From positions 22,128,001-22,192,000 of the forward strand of contig NC_071670.1 of the NCBI RefSeq assembly GCF_028554725.1: DNA of 64,000 nt, read 5' to 3'. Each line of letters opens with the position of its first letter. The first letter of the stretch is position 1. Below are positions 50,401 to 64,000 of this stretch, in pieces. The position numbers were made by a program, and so were the translations under genes. The stretch comes from Zeugodacus cucurbitae. Its lineage: Eukaryota; Arthropoda; Insecta; Diptera; Tephritidae. The notes under the pieces were generated by a model. That model saw nothing but the letters and a program-made list of their open reading frames with translations, was not told where the DNA came from and did not search any database.

Positions 50401-53400
50401 ACATTCTTTACGTTTTTATTTTTAATATTCAACTTGCAAGAAAGTGAACTTTGATCTTTAATGTGATAAAATACAAAATAAATGATTATGAATAAATGTT
50501 CTTTATGTATCCAGTTGTCGATAAACAACTTGCAAGAAAGTGAACTTTGATCTTAAATGTGATAAAATACAAAATAAATGATTATGAATAAATGTTCTTT
50601 ATGTTTTTGTTTGTCAATATTCAACTTGCAAGAATGTGAACTTGATCATAAATCTGATAAAAATACGAAATAAATGCTTATGAGTAAACATTCTTTATGT
50701 TTTTATTTGTCGATATTTAACTTGCAAGAAAGTGAACTTGATCATAAATCTGATAAAAATACAAAATAAATGATTATGAATAAACATTCTTTATGTTTCT
50801 ATTTGTCGATAAACAACTTGCAAGAAAGTGAACTTTGATCTTAAATGTGATAAAATACAAAGTAAATGATTATGAATAAACATTCTTTATGTTTTTATTT
50901 GTCGGTATTTAACTTGCAGGAAAGTGAACTTTTATCTTACATGTGATAAAATACAAAATAAATGATTATGAATAAATGTTCTTTATGTTTTTATTTGTCA
51001 ATATTCAACTTGCTAGAATGTGAACTTTGATATTAAATGTGATAAAATACAAAATAAATGATTATGAATAAACATTCTTTATGTTTTTATTTGTCGGTAT
51101 TTAACTTGCGGAAAAGTGAACTTTTATCTTACATGTGATAAAATACAAAATAAATGATTATGAATAAATGTTCTTTATGTTTTTATTTGTCGGTATTTAA
51201 CTTGTAGGAAAGTGAACTTTTATCTTACATGTGATAAAATACAAATTAAATGATTATGAATAAATGTTCTTTATGTTTTTATTTGTCAATATTCAACTTG
51301 CTAGAATGTGAACTTTGATATTAAATGTGATAAAATACAAAATAAATGATTATGAATAAACATTCTTTATGTTTTTATTTGTCGATATTTAACTTGCGGA
51401 AAAGTGAACTTTTATCTTACATGTGATAAAATACAAAATAAATGATTAGGAATAAACATTCTTTATGTTTTTATTTGTCGATATTTAAATTGCAGGAAAG
51501 TGAACTTTTATCTTACATGTGATAAAATACAAAATAAATGATTATGAAATCATGTTCTTTATGTTTTTATTTGTCGATATTCAACTTGCAGGAAAGTGAA
51601 CTTTGATATTAAATGTGATAAAATACAAAATAAATGATTAGGAATAAACATTCTTTATGTTTTTATTTGTCGATGTTTAAATTGCAGGAAAGTGAACTTT
51701 TATCTTACATGTGATAAAATACAAAATAAATGATTATGAAATCATGTTCTTTATGTTTTTATTTGTCGATATTTAACTTGCACGAAAGTGAACTTTTATC
51801 TTAAATCTGATAAAATATAAAATAAATGATAATGAATAAATGTTCTTTATGTTTCCAGTTGTCGATAAACAACTCGCAAGAAAGTGAACTTTGATCTTAA
51901 ATGTGATAAAATACAAAGTAAATGATTATGAATAAACATTCTTTATGCTTTTATTTGTCGATATTCAACTTGCAAGAAAAGGAACTTTGATCTTAAATGT
52001 GATAAAATACAAAATAAATGATTATGAATAAATGTTCTTTATGTTTTTATTTGTCAATATTCAACTTGCAAGAATGTGAACTTGATCATAAATCTGATAA
52101 AAATACAAAATAAATGGTTATGAATAAACATTCTTTATGTTTTTATTTGTCGATATTTAACTTGCAAGAAAGTGAACTTGATCTTAAATCTAATAAAAAT
52201 ACAAAATTAATGATTATGAATAAACATTCTTTATATTTTATTTGTCGATATTTAACTTGCAGGAAAGTGAACTTTGATATTAAGTGTGATAAAAATACAA
52301 AATAAATGATTATGAATAAACATTCTTTATGTTTTTATTTGTCGATATTTAACTTGCAGGAAAGTGAACTTTGATATTAAATGTGATAAAATACAAAATA
52401 AATGATTAGGAATAAACATTCTATATGTTTCTATTAGTCGATAAACAACTTGCAAGAAAGTGAACTTTGACCTTAAATGTGATAAAAATACAAAATAAAT
52501 GATTATGAATAAACATTCTTTATGCTTTTATTTGTCGATATTAAACTTGCAAGAAAAGGAACTTTGATCTTAAATGTGATAAAATACAAAATAAATGATT
52601 ATGAATAAATGTTCTTTATGTTTTTATTTGTCAATATTCAACTTGCAAGAATGTGAACTTGATCATAAATCTGATAAAAATACAAAATAAATGGTTATGA
52701 ATAAACATTCTTTATGTTTTTATTTGTCGATATTTAACTTGCAAGAAAGTGAACTTGATCTTAAATCTAATAAAAATACAAAATTAATGATTATGAATAA
52801 ACATTCTTTATGTTTCTATTTGTCGATAAACAATTTGCTAGAATGTGAACTTTGATATTAAATGTGATAAAAATACAAAATAAATGATTATGAATAAACA
52901 TCCTTTATGTTTTTATTTGTCGATATTTAACTTGCAGGAAAGTGCACTTTGATATTAAATGTGATAAAATACAAAATAAATGATTAGGAATAAACATTCT
53001 TTATGTTTTTATTTGTCGATATTTAAATTGCAGGAAAGTGAACTTTTATCTTACATGTGATAAAATACAAAATAAATGATTATGAAATCATGTTCTTTAT
53101 GTTTTTATTTGTCGATATTCAACTTGCACGAAAGTGAACTTTTATCTTAAATCTGATAAAATATAAAATAAATGATAATGAATAAATGTTCTTTATGTTT
53201 CCAGTTGTCGATAAACAACTCGCAAGAAAGTGAACTTTGATCTTAAATGTGATAAAAATACAAAATAAATGATTATGAATAAACATTCTTTATGTTTCTA
53301 TTTGTCGATAAACAACTTGCAAGAAAGTGAACTTTGATAATAAATGTGATAAAATACAAAATAAATGATTATGAATAAACATTCTTTATGTTTTTATTTG

Positions 53401-56400
53401 TCGGTATTTAACTTGCAGGAAAGTGAACTTTTATCTTACATGTGATAAAATACAAATTAAATGATTATGAATAAATGTTCTTTATGTTTTTATTTGTCAA
53501 TATTCAACTTGCTAGAATGTGAACTTTGATATTAAATGTGATAAAATACAAAATAAATGATTATGAATAAACATTCTTTATGTTTTTATTTGTCGATATT
53601 CAACTTGCAGGAAAGTGAACTTTGATATTAAATGTGATAAAATACAAAATAAATGATTATGAGTAAGCATTCTTTATGTTTTTATTTGTCGGTATTTAAC
53701 TTGCAGGAAACTGAACTTTTATCTTACATGTGATAAAATACAAAATAAATGATTATGAATAAATGTTCTTTATGTTTTTATTTGTCAATATTCAACTTGC
53801 TAGAATGTGAACTTTGATATTAAATGTGATAAAATACAAAATAAATGATTATGAATAAACATTCTTTATGTTTTTATTTGTCGGTATTTAACTTGCGGAA
53901 AAGTGAACTTTTATCTTACATGTGATAAAATACAAAATAAATGATTAGGAATAAACATTCTTTATGTTTTTATTTGTCGATATTTAAATTGCAGGAAAGT
54001 GAACTTTTATCTTACATGTGATAAAATACAAAATAAATGATTATGAAATCATGTTCTTTATGTTTTTATTTGTCGATATTCAACTTGCACGAAAGTGAAC
54101 TTTTATCTTAAATCTGATAAAATATAAAATAAATGATAATGAATAAATGTTCTTTATGTTTCCAGTTGTCGATAAACAACTCGCAAGAAAGTGAACTTTG
54201 ATCTTAAATGTGATAAAAATACAAAATAAATGATTATGAATAAACATTCTTTATGTTTCTATTTGTCGATAAACAACTTGCAAGAAAGTGAACTTTGATA
54301 ATAAATGTGATAAAATACAAAATAAATGATTATGAATAAACATTCTTTATGTTTTTATTTGTCGGTATTTAACTTGCAGGAAAGTGAACTTTTATCTTAC
54401 ATGTGATAAAATACAAAATAAATGATTATGAATAAATGTTCTTTATGTTTTTATTTGTCAATATTCAACTTGCTAGAATGTGAACTTTGATATTAAATGT
54501 GATAAAATACAAAATAAATGATTATGAATAAACATTCTTTATGTTTTTATTTGTCGGTATTTAACTTGCGGAAAAGTGAACTTTTATCTTACATGTGATA
54601 AAATACAAAATAAATGATTAGGAATAAACATTCTTTATGTTTTTATTTGTCGATATTTAAATTGCATTAAAGTGAACTTTTATCTTACATGTGATAAAAT
54701 ACAAAATAAATGATTATGAAATCATGTTCTTTATGTTTTTATTTGTCGATATTCAACTTGCACGAAAGTGAACTTTTATCTTAAATCTGATAAAATATAA
54801 AATAAATGATAATGAGTAAACATTCTTTATGTTTTTATTTGTCGATATTTAACTTGCAAGAAAGTGAACTTGATCTTAAATCTGATAAAAATACAAAATT
54901 AATGATTATGAATAAACATTCTTTATGTTTCTATTTGTCGATAAACAACTTGCAAGAAAGTGAACTTTGATCTTAAATGTGATAAAATACAAAGTAAATG
55001 ATTATGAATAAACATTCTTTATGCTTTTATTTGTCGATATTCAACTTGCAAGAAAAGGAACTTTGATCTTAAATGTGATAAAATACAAAATAAATGATTA
55101 TGAATAAATGTTCTTTATGTTTTTATTTGTCAATATTCAACTTGCAAGAATGTGAACTTGGTCATAAATCTGATAAAAATACAAAATAAATGGTTATGAA
55201 TAAACATTCTTTATGTTTTTATTTGTCGATATTTAACTTGCAAGAAAGTGAACTTGATCTTAAATCTAATAAAAATACAAAATTAATGATTATGAATAAA
55301 CATTCTATATGTTTCTATTAGTCGATAAACAACTTGCAAGAAAGTGAACTTTGACCTTAAATGTGATAAAAATACAAAATAAATGATTATGAATAAACAT
55401 TCTTTATGCTTTTATTTGTCGATATTCAACTTGCAAGAAAAGGAACTTTGATCTTAAATGTGATAAAATACAAAATAAATGATTATGAATAAATGTTCTT
55501 TATGTTTTTATTTGTCAATATTCAACTTGCAAGAATGTGAACTTGATCATAAATCTGATAAAAATACAAAATAAATGGTTATGAATAAACATTCTTTATG
55601 TTTTTATTTGTCGATATTTAACTTGCAAGAAAGTGAACTTGATCTTAAATCTAATAAAAATACAAAATTAATGATTATGAATAAACATTCTTTATGTTTC
55701 TATTTGTCGATAAACAACTTGCAAGAAAGTGAACTTTGATCTTAAATCTGATAAAATACAAAATAAATGATTATGAATAAACATTCTTTATATTTTATTT
55801 GTCGATATTTAACTTGCAGGAAAGTGAACTTTTATCTTACATGTGATAAAATACAAAATAAATGATTATGAATAAATGTTCTTTATGTTTTTATTTGTCA
55901 ATATTCAATTTGCTAGAATGTGAACTTTGATATTAAATGTGATAAAAATACAAAATAAATGATTATGAATAAACATTCTTTATGTTTTTATTTGTCGATA
56001 TTTAACTTGCAGGAAAGTGAACTTTGATATTAAATGTGATAAAATACAAAATAAATGATTAGGAATAAACATTCTTTATGTTTTTATTTGTCGATATTTA
56101 AACTGCAGGAAAGTGAACTTTTATCTTACATGTGATAAAATACAAAATAAATGATTATGAAATCATGTTCTTTATGTTTTTATTTGTCGATATTCAACTT
56201 GCACGAAAGTGAACTTTTATCTTAAATCTGATAAAATATAAAATAAATGATACTGAATAAATGTTCTTTATGTTTCCAGTTGTCGATAAACAACTCGCAA
56301 GAAAGTGAACTTTGATCTTAAATGTGATAAAAATACAAAATAAATGATTATGAATAAACATTCTTTATGTTTCTATTTGTCGATAAACAACTTGCAAGAA

Positions 56401-59400
56401 AGTGAACTTTGATAATAAATGTGATAAAATACAAAATAAATGATTATGAATAAATATACTTTATGTTTTTATTTGTCGGTATTTAACTTGCAGGAAAGTG
56501 AACTTTTATCTTACATGTGATAAAATACAAAATAAATGATTATGAATAAATGTTCTTTATGTTTTTATTTGTCAATATTCAACTTGCTAGAATGTGAACT
56601 TTGATATTAAATGTGATAAAATACAAAATAAATGATTATGAATAAACATTCTTTATGTTTTTATTTGTCGGTATTTAACTTGCGGAAAAGTGAACTTTTA
56701 TCTTACATGTGATAAAATACAAAATAAATGATTATGAATAAATGTTCTTTATGTTTTTATTTGTCGGTATTTAACTTGCAGGAAAGTGAACTTTTATCTT
56801 ACATGTGATAAAATACAAATTAAATGATTATGAATAAATGTTCTTTATGTTTTTATTTGTCAATATTCAACTTGCTAGAATGTGAACTTTGATATTAAAT
56901 GTGATAAAATACAATATAAATGATTATGAATAAACATTCTTTATGTTTTTATTTGTCGGTATTTAACTTGCGGAAAAGTGAACTTTTATCTTACATGTGA
57001 TAAAATACAAAATAAATGATTAGGAATAAACATTCTTTATGTTTTTATTTGTCGATATTTAAATTGCAGGAAAGTGAACTTTTATCTTACATGTGATAAA
57101 ATACAAAATAAATGATTATGAAATCATGTTCTTTATGTTTTTATTTGTCGATATTCAACTTGCACGAAAGTGAACTTTTATCTTAAATCTGATAAAATAT
57201 AAAATAAATGATAATGAGTAAACATTCTTTATGTTTTTATTTGTCGATATTTAACTTGCAAGAAAGTGAACTTTGATCTTAAATGTGATAAAATACAAAG
57301 TAAATGATTATGACTAAACACTCTTTATGCTTTTATTTGTCGATATTCAACTTGCAAGAAAAGGAACTTTGATCTTAAATGTGATAAAATACAAAATAAA
57401 TGATTATGAATAAATGTTCTTTATGTTTTTATTTGTCAATATTCAACTTGCAAGAATGTGAACTTGATCATAAATCTGATAAAAATATAAAATAAATGAT
57501 TATGAATAAACATTCTTTATGTTTCTATTTGTCGATAAACAACTTGCAAGAAAGTGAACTTTGATCTTAAATCTGATAAAATACAAAATAAATGATTATG
57601 AATAAACATTCTTTATATTTTATTTGTCGATATTTAACTTGCAGGAAAGTGAACTTTTATCTTACATGTGATAAAATACAAAATAAATGATTATGAATAA
57701 ATGTTCTTTATGTTTTTATTTGTCAATATTCAATTTGCTAGAATGTGAACTTTGATATTAAATGTGATAAAAATACAAAATAAATGATTATGAATAAACA
57801 TTCTTTATGCTTTTATTTGTCGATATTTAACTTGCAGGAAAGTGAACTTTGATATTAAATGTGATAAAATACAAAATAAATGATTAGGAATAAACATTCT
57901 TTATGTTTTTATTTGTCGATATTTAAATTGCAGGAAAGTGAACTTTTATCTTACATGTGATAAAATACAAAATAAATGATTATGAAATCATGTTCTTTAT
58001 GTTTTTATTTGTCGATATTCAACTTGCACGAAAGTGAACTTTTATCTTAAATCTGATAAAATATAAAATAAATGATAATGAATAAATGTTCTTTATGTTT
58101 TTATTTGTCAATATTCAACTTGCTAGAATGTGAACTTTGATATTAAATGTGATAAAAATACAAAATAAATGATTATGAATAAACATTCTTTATGTTTCTA
58201 TTTGTCGATAAACAACTTGCAAGAAAGTGAACTTTGATAATAAATGTGATAAAATACAAAATAAATGATTATGAATAAACATTCTTTATGTTTTTATTTG
58301 TCGGTATTTAACTTGCAGGAAAGTGAACTTTTATCTTACATGTGATAAAATACAAAATAAATGATTATGAATAAATGTTCTTTATGTTTTTATTTGTCAA
58401 TATTCAACTTGCTAGAATGTGAACTTTGATATTAAATGTGATAAAATACAAAATAAATGATTATGAATAAACATTCTTTATGTTTTTATTTGTCGGTATT
58501 TAACTTGCGGAAAAGTGAACTTTTATCTTACATGTGATAAAATACAAAATAAATGATTATGAATAAATGTTCTTTATGTTTTTATTTGTCGGTATTTAAC
58601 TTGCAGGAAAGTGAACTTTTATCTTACATGTGATAAAATACAAATTAAATGATTATGAATAAATGTTCTTTATGTTTTTATTTGTCAATATTCAACTTGC
58701 TAGAATGTGAACTTTGATATTAAATGTGATAAAATACAAAATAAATGATTATGAATAAACATTCTTTATGTTTTTATTTGTCGATATTCAACTTGCAGGA
58801 AAGTGAACTTTGATATTAAATGTGATAAAATACAAAATAAATGATTATGAGTAAGCATTCTTTATGTTTTTATTTGTCGGTATTTAACTTGCAGGAAAGT
58901 GAACTTTTATCTTACATGTGATAAAATACAAAATAAATGATTATGAATAAAAGTTCTTTATGTTTTTATTTGTCAATATTCAACTTGCTAGAATGTGAAC
59001 TTGATCATAAATCTGATAAAAATATAAAATAAATGATTATGAATAAACATTCTTTATGTTTCTATTTGTCGATAAACAACTTGCAAGAAAGTGAACTTTG
59101 ATCTTAAATCTGATAAAATACAAAATAAATGATTATGAATAAACATTCTTTATATTTTATTTGTCGATATTTAACTTGCAGGAAAGTGAACTTTTATCTT
59201 ACATGTGATAAAATACAAAATAAATGATTATGAATAAATGTTCTTTATGTTTTTATTTGTCAATATTCAATTTGCTAGAATGTGAACTTTGATATTAAAT
59301 GTGATAAAAATACAAAATAAATGATTATGAATAAACATTCTTTATGTTTTTATTTGTCGATATTTAACTTGCAGGAAAGTGAACTTTGATATTAAATGTG

Positions 59401-62400
59401 ATAAAATACAAAATAAATGATTAGGAATAAACATTCTTTATGTTTTTATTTGTCGATATTTAAATTGCAGGAAAGTGAACTTTTATCTTACATGTGATAA
59501 AATACAAAATAAATGATTATGAAATCATGTTCTTTATGTTTTTATTTGTCGATATTCAACTTGCACGAAAGTGAACTTTTATCTTAAATCTGATAAAATA
59601 TAAAATAAATGATAATGAATAAATGTTCTTTATGTTTCCAGTTGTCGATAAACAACTCGCAAGAAAGTGAACTTTGATCTTAAATGTGATAAAAATACAA
59701 AATAAATGATTATGAATAAACATTCTTTATGTTTCTATTTGTCGATAAACAACTTGCAAGAAAGTGAACTTTGATAATAAATGTGATAAAATACAAAATA
59801 AATGATTATGAATAAACATTCTTTATGTTTTTATTTGTCGGTATTTAACTTGCAGGAAAGTGAACTTTTATCTTACATGTGATAAAATACAAAATAAATG
59901 ATTATGAATAAATGTTCTTTATGTTTTTATTTGTCAATATTCAACTTGCTAGAATGTGAACTTTGATATTAAATGTGATAAAATACAAAATAAATGATTA
60001 TGAATAAACATTCTTTATGTTTTTATTTGTCGGTATTTAACTTGCGGAAAAGTGAACTTTTATCTTACATGTGATAAAATACAAAATAAATGATTATGAA
60101 TAAATGTTCTTTATGTTTTTATTTGTCGGTATTTAACTTGCAGGAAAGTGAACTTTTATCTTACATGTGATAAAATACAAATTAAATGATTATGAATAAA
60201 TGTTCTTTATGTTTTTATTTGTCAATATTCAACTTGCTAGAATGTGAACTTTGATATTAAATGTGATAAAATACAAAATAAATGATTATGAATAAACATT
60301 CTTTATGTTTTTATTTGTCGATATTCAACTTGCAGGAAAGTGAACTTTGATATTAAATGTGATAAAATACAAAATAAATGATTATGAGTAAGCATTCTTT
60401 ATGTTTTTATTTGTCGGTATTTAACTTGCAGGAAAGTGAACTTTTATCTTACATGTGATAAAATACAAAATAAATGATTATGAATAAAAGTTCTTTATGT
60501 TTTTATTTGTCAATATTCAACTTGCTAGAATGTGAACTTTGATATTAAATGTGATAAAATACAAAATAAATGATTATGAATAAACATTCTTTATGTTTTT
60601 ATTTGTCGGTATTTAACTTGCGGAAAAGTGAACTTTTATCTTACATGTGATAAAATACAAAATAAATGATTAGGAATAAACATTCTTTATGTTTTTATTT
60701 GTCGATATTTAAATTGCAGGAAAGTGAACTTTTATCTTACATGTGATAAAATACAAAATAAATGATTATGAAATCATGTTCTTTATGTTTTTATTTGTCG
60801 ATATTCAACTTGCACGAAAGTGAACTTTTATCTTAAATCTGATAAAATATAAAATAAATGATAATGAGTAAACATTCTTTATGTTTTTATTTGTCGATAT
60901 TTAACTTGCAAGAAAGTGAACTTGATCTTAAATCTGATAAAAATACAAAATTAATGATTATGAATAAACATTCTTTATGTTTCTATTTGTCGATAAACAA
61001 CTTGCAAGAAAGTGAACTTTGATCTTAAATGTGATAAAATACAAAGTAAATGATTATGAATAAACATTCTTTATGCTTTTATTTGTCGATATTCAACTTG
61101 CAAGAAAAGGAACTTTGATCTTAAATGTGATAAAATACAAAATAAATGATTATGAATAAATGTTCTTTATGTTTTTATTTGTCAATATTCAACTTGCAAG
61201 AATGTGAACTTGATCATAAATCTGATAAAAATACAAAATAAATGGTTATGAATAAACATTCTTTATGTTTTTATTTGTCGATATTTAACTTGCAAGAAAG
61301 TGAACTTGATCTTAAATCTAATAAAAATACAAAATTAATGATTATGAATAAACATTCTCTATATTTTATTTGTCGATATTTAACTTGCAGGAAAGTGAAC
61401 TTTGATATTAAATGTGATAAAAATACAAAATAAATGATTATGAATAAACATTCTTTATGTTTTTATTTGTCGATATTTAACTTGCAGGAAAGTGAACTTT
61501 GATATTAAATGTGATAAAATACAAAATAAATGATTAGGAATAAACATTCTATATGTTTCTATTAGTCGATAAACAACTTGCAAGAAAGTGAACTTTGACC
61601 TTAAATGTGATAAAAATACAAAATAAATGATTATGAATAAACATTCTTTATGCTTTTATTTGTCGATATTCAACTTGCAAGAAAAGGAACTTTGATCTTA
61701 AATGTGATAAAATACAAAATAAATGATTATGAATAAATGTTCTTTATGTTTTTATTTGTCAATATTCAACTTGCAAGAATGTGAACTTGATCATAAATCT
61801 GATAAAAATACAAAATAAATGGTTATGAATAAACATTCTTTATGTTTTTATTTGTCGATATTTAACTTGCAAGAAAGTGAACTTGATCTTAAATCTAATA
61901 AAAATACAAAATTAATGATTATGAATAAACATTCTTTATGTTTCTATTTGTCGATAAACAACTTGCAAGAAAGTGAACTTTGATCTTAAATCTGATAAAA
62001 TACAAAATAAATGATTATGAATAAACATTCTTTATATTTTATTTGTCGATATTTAACATGCAGGAAAGTGAACTTTTATCTTACATGTGATAAAATACAA
62101 AATAAATGATTATGAAATCATGTTCTTTATGTTTTTATTTGTCGATATTCAACTTGCACGAAAGTGAACTTTTATCTTAAATCTGATAAAATATAAAATA
62201 AATGATAATGAATAAATGTTCTTTATGTTTCCAGTTGTCGATAAACAACTCGCAAGAAAGTGAACTTTGATCTTAAATGTGATAAAAATACAAAATAAAT
62301 GATTATGAATAAACATTCTTTATGTTTCTATTTGTCGATAAACAACTTGCAAGAAAGTGAACTTTGATAATAAATGTGATAAAATACAAAATAAATGATT

Positions 62401-64000
62401 ATGAATAAACATTCTTTATGTTTTTATTTGTCGGTATTTAACTTGCAGGAAAGTGAACTTTTATCTTACATGTGATAAAATACAAAATAAATGATTATGA
62501 ATAAATGTTCTTTATGTTTTTATTTGTCAATATTCAACTTGCTAGAATGTGAACTTTGATATTAAATGTGATAAAATACAAAATAAATGATTATGAATAA
62601 ACATTCTTTATGTTTTTATTTGTCGGTATTTAACTTGCGGAAAAGTGAACTTTTATCTTACATGTGATAAAATACAAAATAAATGATTATGAATAAATGT
62701 TCTTTATGTTTTTATTTGTCGGTATTTAACTTGCAGGAAAGTGAACTTTGATCTTAAATGTGATAAAATACAAAGTAAATGATTATGAATAAACATTCTT
62801 TATGCTTTTATTTGTCGATATTCAACTTGCAAGAAAATCAACTTTGATCTTAAATGTGATAAAATACAAAATAAATGATTATGAATAAATGTTCTTTATG
62901 TTTTTATTTGTCAATATTCAACTTGCAAGAATGTGAACTTGATCATAAATCTGATAAAAATACAAAATAAATGATTATGAATAAACATTCTTTATGTTTC
63001 TATTTGTCGATAAACATCTCGCAAGAAAGTGAACTTTGATATTAAATGTGATAAAATACAAAATAAATGATTATGAATAAACATTCTTTATGTTTTTATT
63101 TGTCGATATTCAACTTGCAGGAAAGTGAACTTTGATATTAAATGTGATAAAATACAAAATAAATGATTATGAGTAAGCATTCTTTATGTTTTTATTTGTC
63201 GGTATTTAACTTGCAGGAAAGTGAACTTTTATCTTACATGTGATAAAATACAAAATAAATGATTATGAATAAAAGTTCTTTATGTTTTTATTTGTCAATA
63301 TTCAACTTGCTAGAATGTGAACTTTGATATTAAATGTGATAAAATACAAAATAAATGATTATGAATAAACATTCTTTATGTTTTTATTTGTCGGTATTTA
63401 ACTTGCGGAAAAGTGAACTTTTATCTTACATGTGATAGGAATAAACATTCTTTATGTTTTTATTTGTCGATATTTAAATTGCAGGAAAGTGAACTTTTAT
63501 CTTACATGTGATAAAATACAAAATAAATGATTATGAAATCATGTTCTTTGTGTTTTTATTTGTCGATAAACAACTTGCAAGAAAGTGAACTTTGACCTTA
63601 AATGTGATAAAAATACAAAAAAATGATTATGAATAAACATTCTTTATGCTTTTATTTGTCGATATTCAACTTGCAAGAAAAGGAACTTTGATCTTAAATG
63701 TGATAAAATACAAAATAAATGATTATGAATAAATGTTCTTTATGTTTTTATTTGTCAATATTCAACTTGCAAGAATGTGAACTTGATCATAAATCTGATA
63801 AAAATACAAAATAAATGGTTATGAATAAACATTCTTTATGTTTTTATTTGTCGATATTTAACTTGCAAGAAAGTGAACTTGATCTTAAATCTAATAAAAA
63901 TACAAAATTAATGATTATGAATAAACATTCTTTATGTTTCTGTTTGTCGATAAACAACTTGCAAGAAAGTGAACTTTGATCTTAAATCTGATAAAATACA
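50401..64000. repeat. 96-bp satellite with nested higher-order duplications, to the window end
   Basis: Variant monomers with GAAATCATGTTC, CGGTATTTAACTTGCGG and GATAATGAGTAAAC recur in blocks. Offsets read by eye are 1,537 bp (GAAATCA at 57984 and 59521; GAGTAAGC at 58849 and 60386), 2,402 and 3,650 bp (GATAATGAG at 54808, 57210 and 60860) and 9,128 bp (ATGGTTATG at 52114 and 61242). Monomers here are mostly close to 96 bp. The 58-bp short form is not seen past about 48.4 kb. The array continues past the window. No gene or mobile element is seen. Confidence 0.88.

Noticed and set aside
751..64000. Telomeric repeat or vertebrate-type centromere box
   Set aside because: No short telomere motif is present, and I could not match a CENP-B-like box. 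A centromeric location is possible but cannot be shown from sequence.

Overview
The window is eukaryotic heterochromatin-type DNA. About 53.6 of the 64 kb is one AT-rich tandem satellite with a basic unit of about 96 bp. It is interrupted by four copies of one non-LTR retrotransposon, all on the + strand. I see no host gene, tRNA, rRNA, CRISPR array or bacterial-type operon. The element encodes a single protein of 988 residues: an N-terminal apurinic (APE)-type endonuclease, a reverse transcriptase with a YADD box, and the C-terminal RLRWLGH and GRGRPP blocks. With its 17-nt 3' UTR and (AT)n tail instead of poly(A), it looks like the RTE/BovB-like group. Proteins of this group are often mislabelled 'craniofacial development protein 2-like' in insect genomes. 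I infer an insect, probably a fly, but the satellite itself is not one I recognise.

Layout: 1-750 is the 3' end of element copy 1, cut by the window edge. 751-4379 is satellite. 4380-7649 is copy 2, frameshifted. 7650-10585 is satellite. 10586-13709 is copy 3, whose frame is open but whose RT has lost its motif A aspartate. 13710-39729 is satellite organised in several higher-order repeats (5.5 kb, 1,788 bp and 865 bp periods). 39730-43020 is copy 4, intact. 43021-64000 is satellite with further nested duplications.

Two observations stand out. First, the 5' end of every complete copy can be folded, helix by helix, into an HDV-like self-cleaving ribozyme: a 7-bp P1 starting with a G·U pair at the first base of the element, P2, P3, and a CTAAA J4/2 strand. 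This would release an exact element 5' end from read-through satellite transcripts. Second, copies 1-3 are not separate insertions. They share identical junctions, identical tails and private flanking substitutions, so a single insertion was amplified with its satellite surroundings as a 6-7 kb higher-order unit. Copy 4 is an independent and apparently younger insertion. Its site can be compared with element-free paralogues near 46.65 and 50.13 kb and shows a net loss of about 88 bp.

The parts combine as follows. The satellite supplies the target and the amplification by unequal exchange. The element supplies endonuclease and reverse transcriptase, and its ribozyme could trim transcripts that start in the satellite. 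Only copy 4 keeps every visible component needed for movement. Helix assignments, periods and offsets were read by eye and are not the output of a folding or alignment program.
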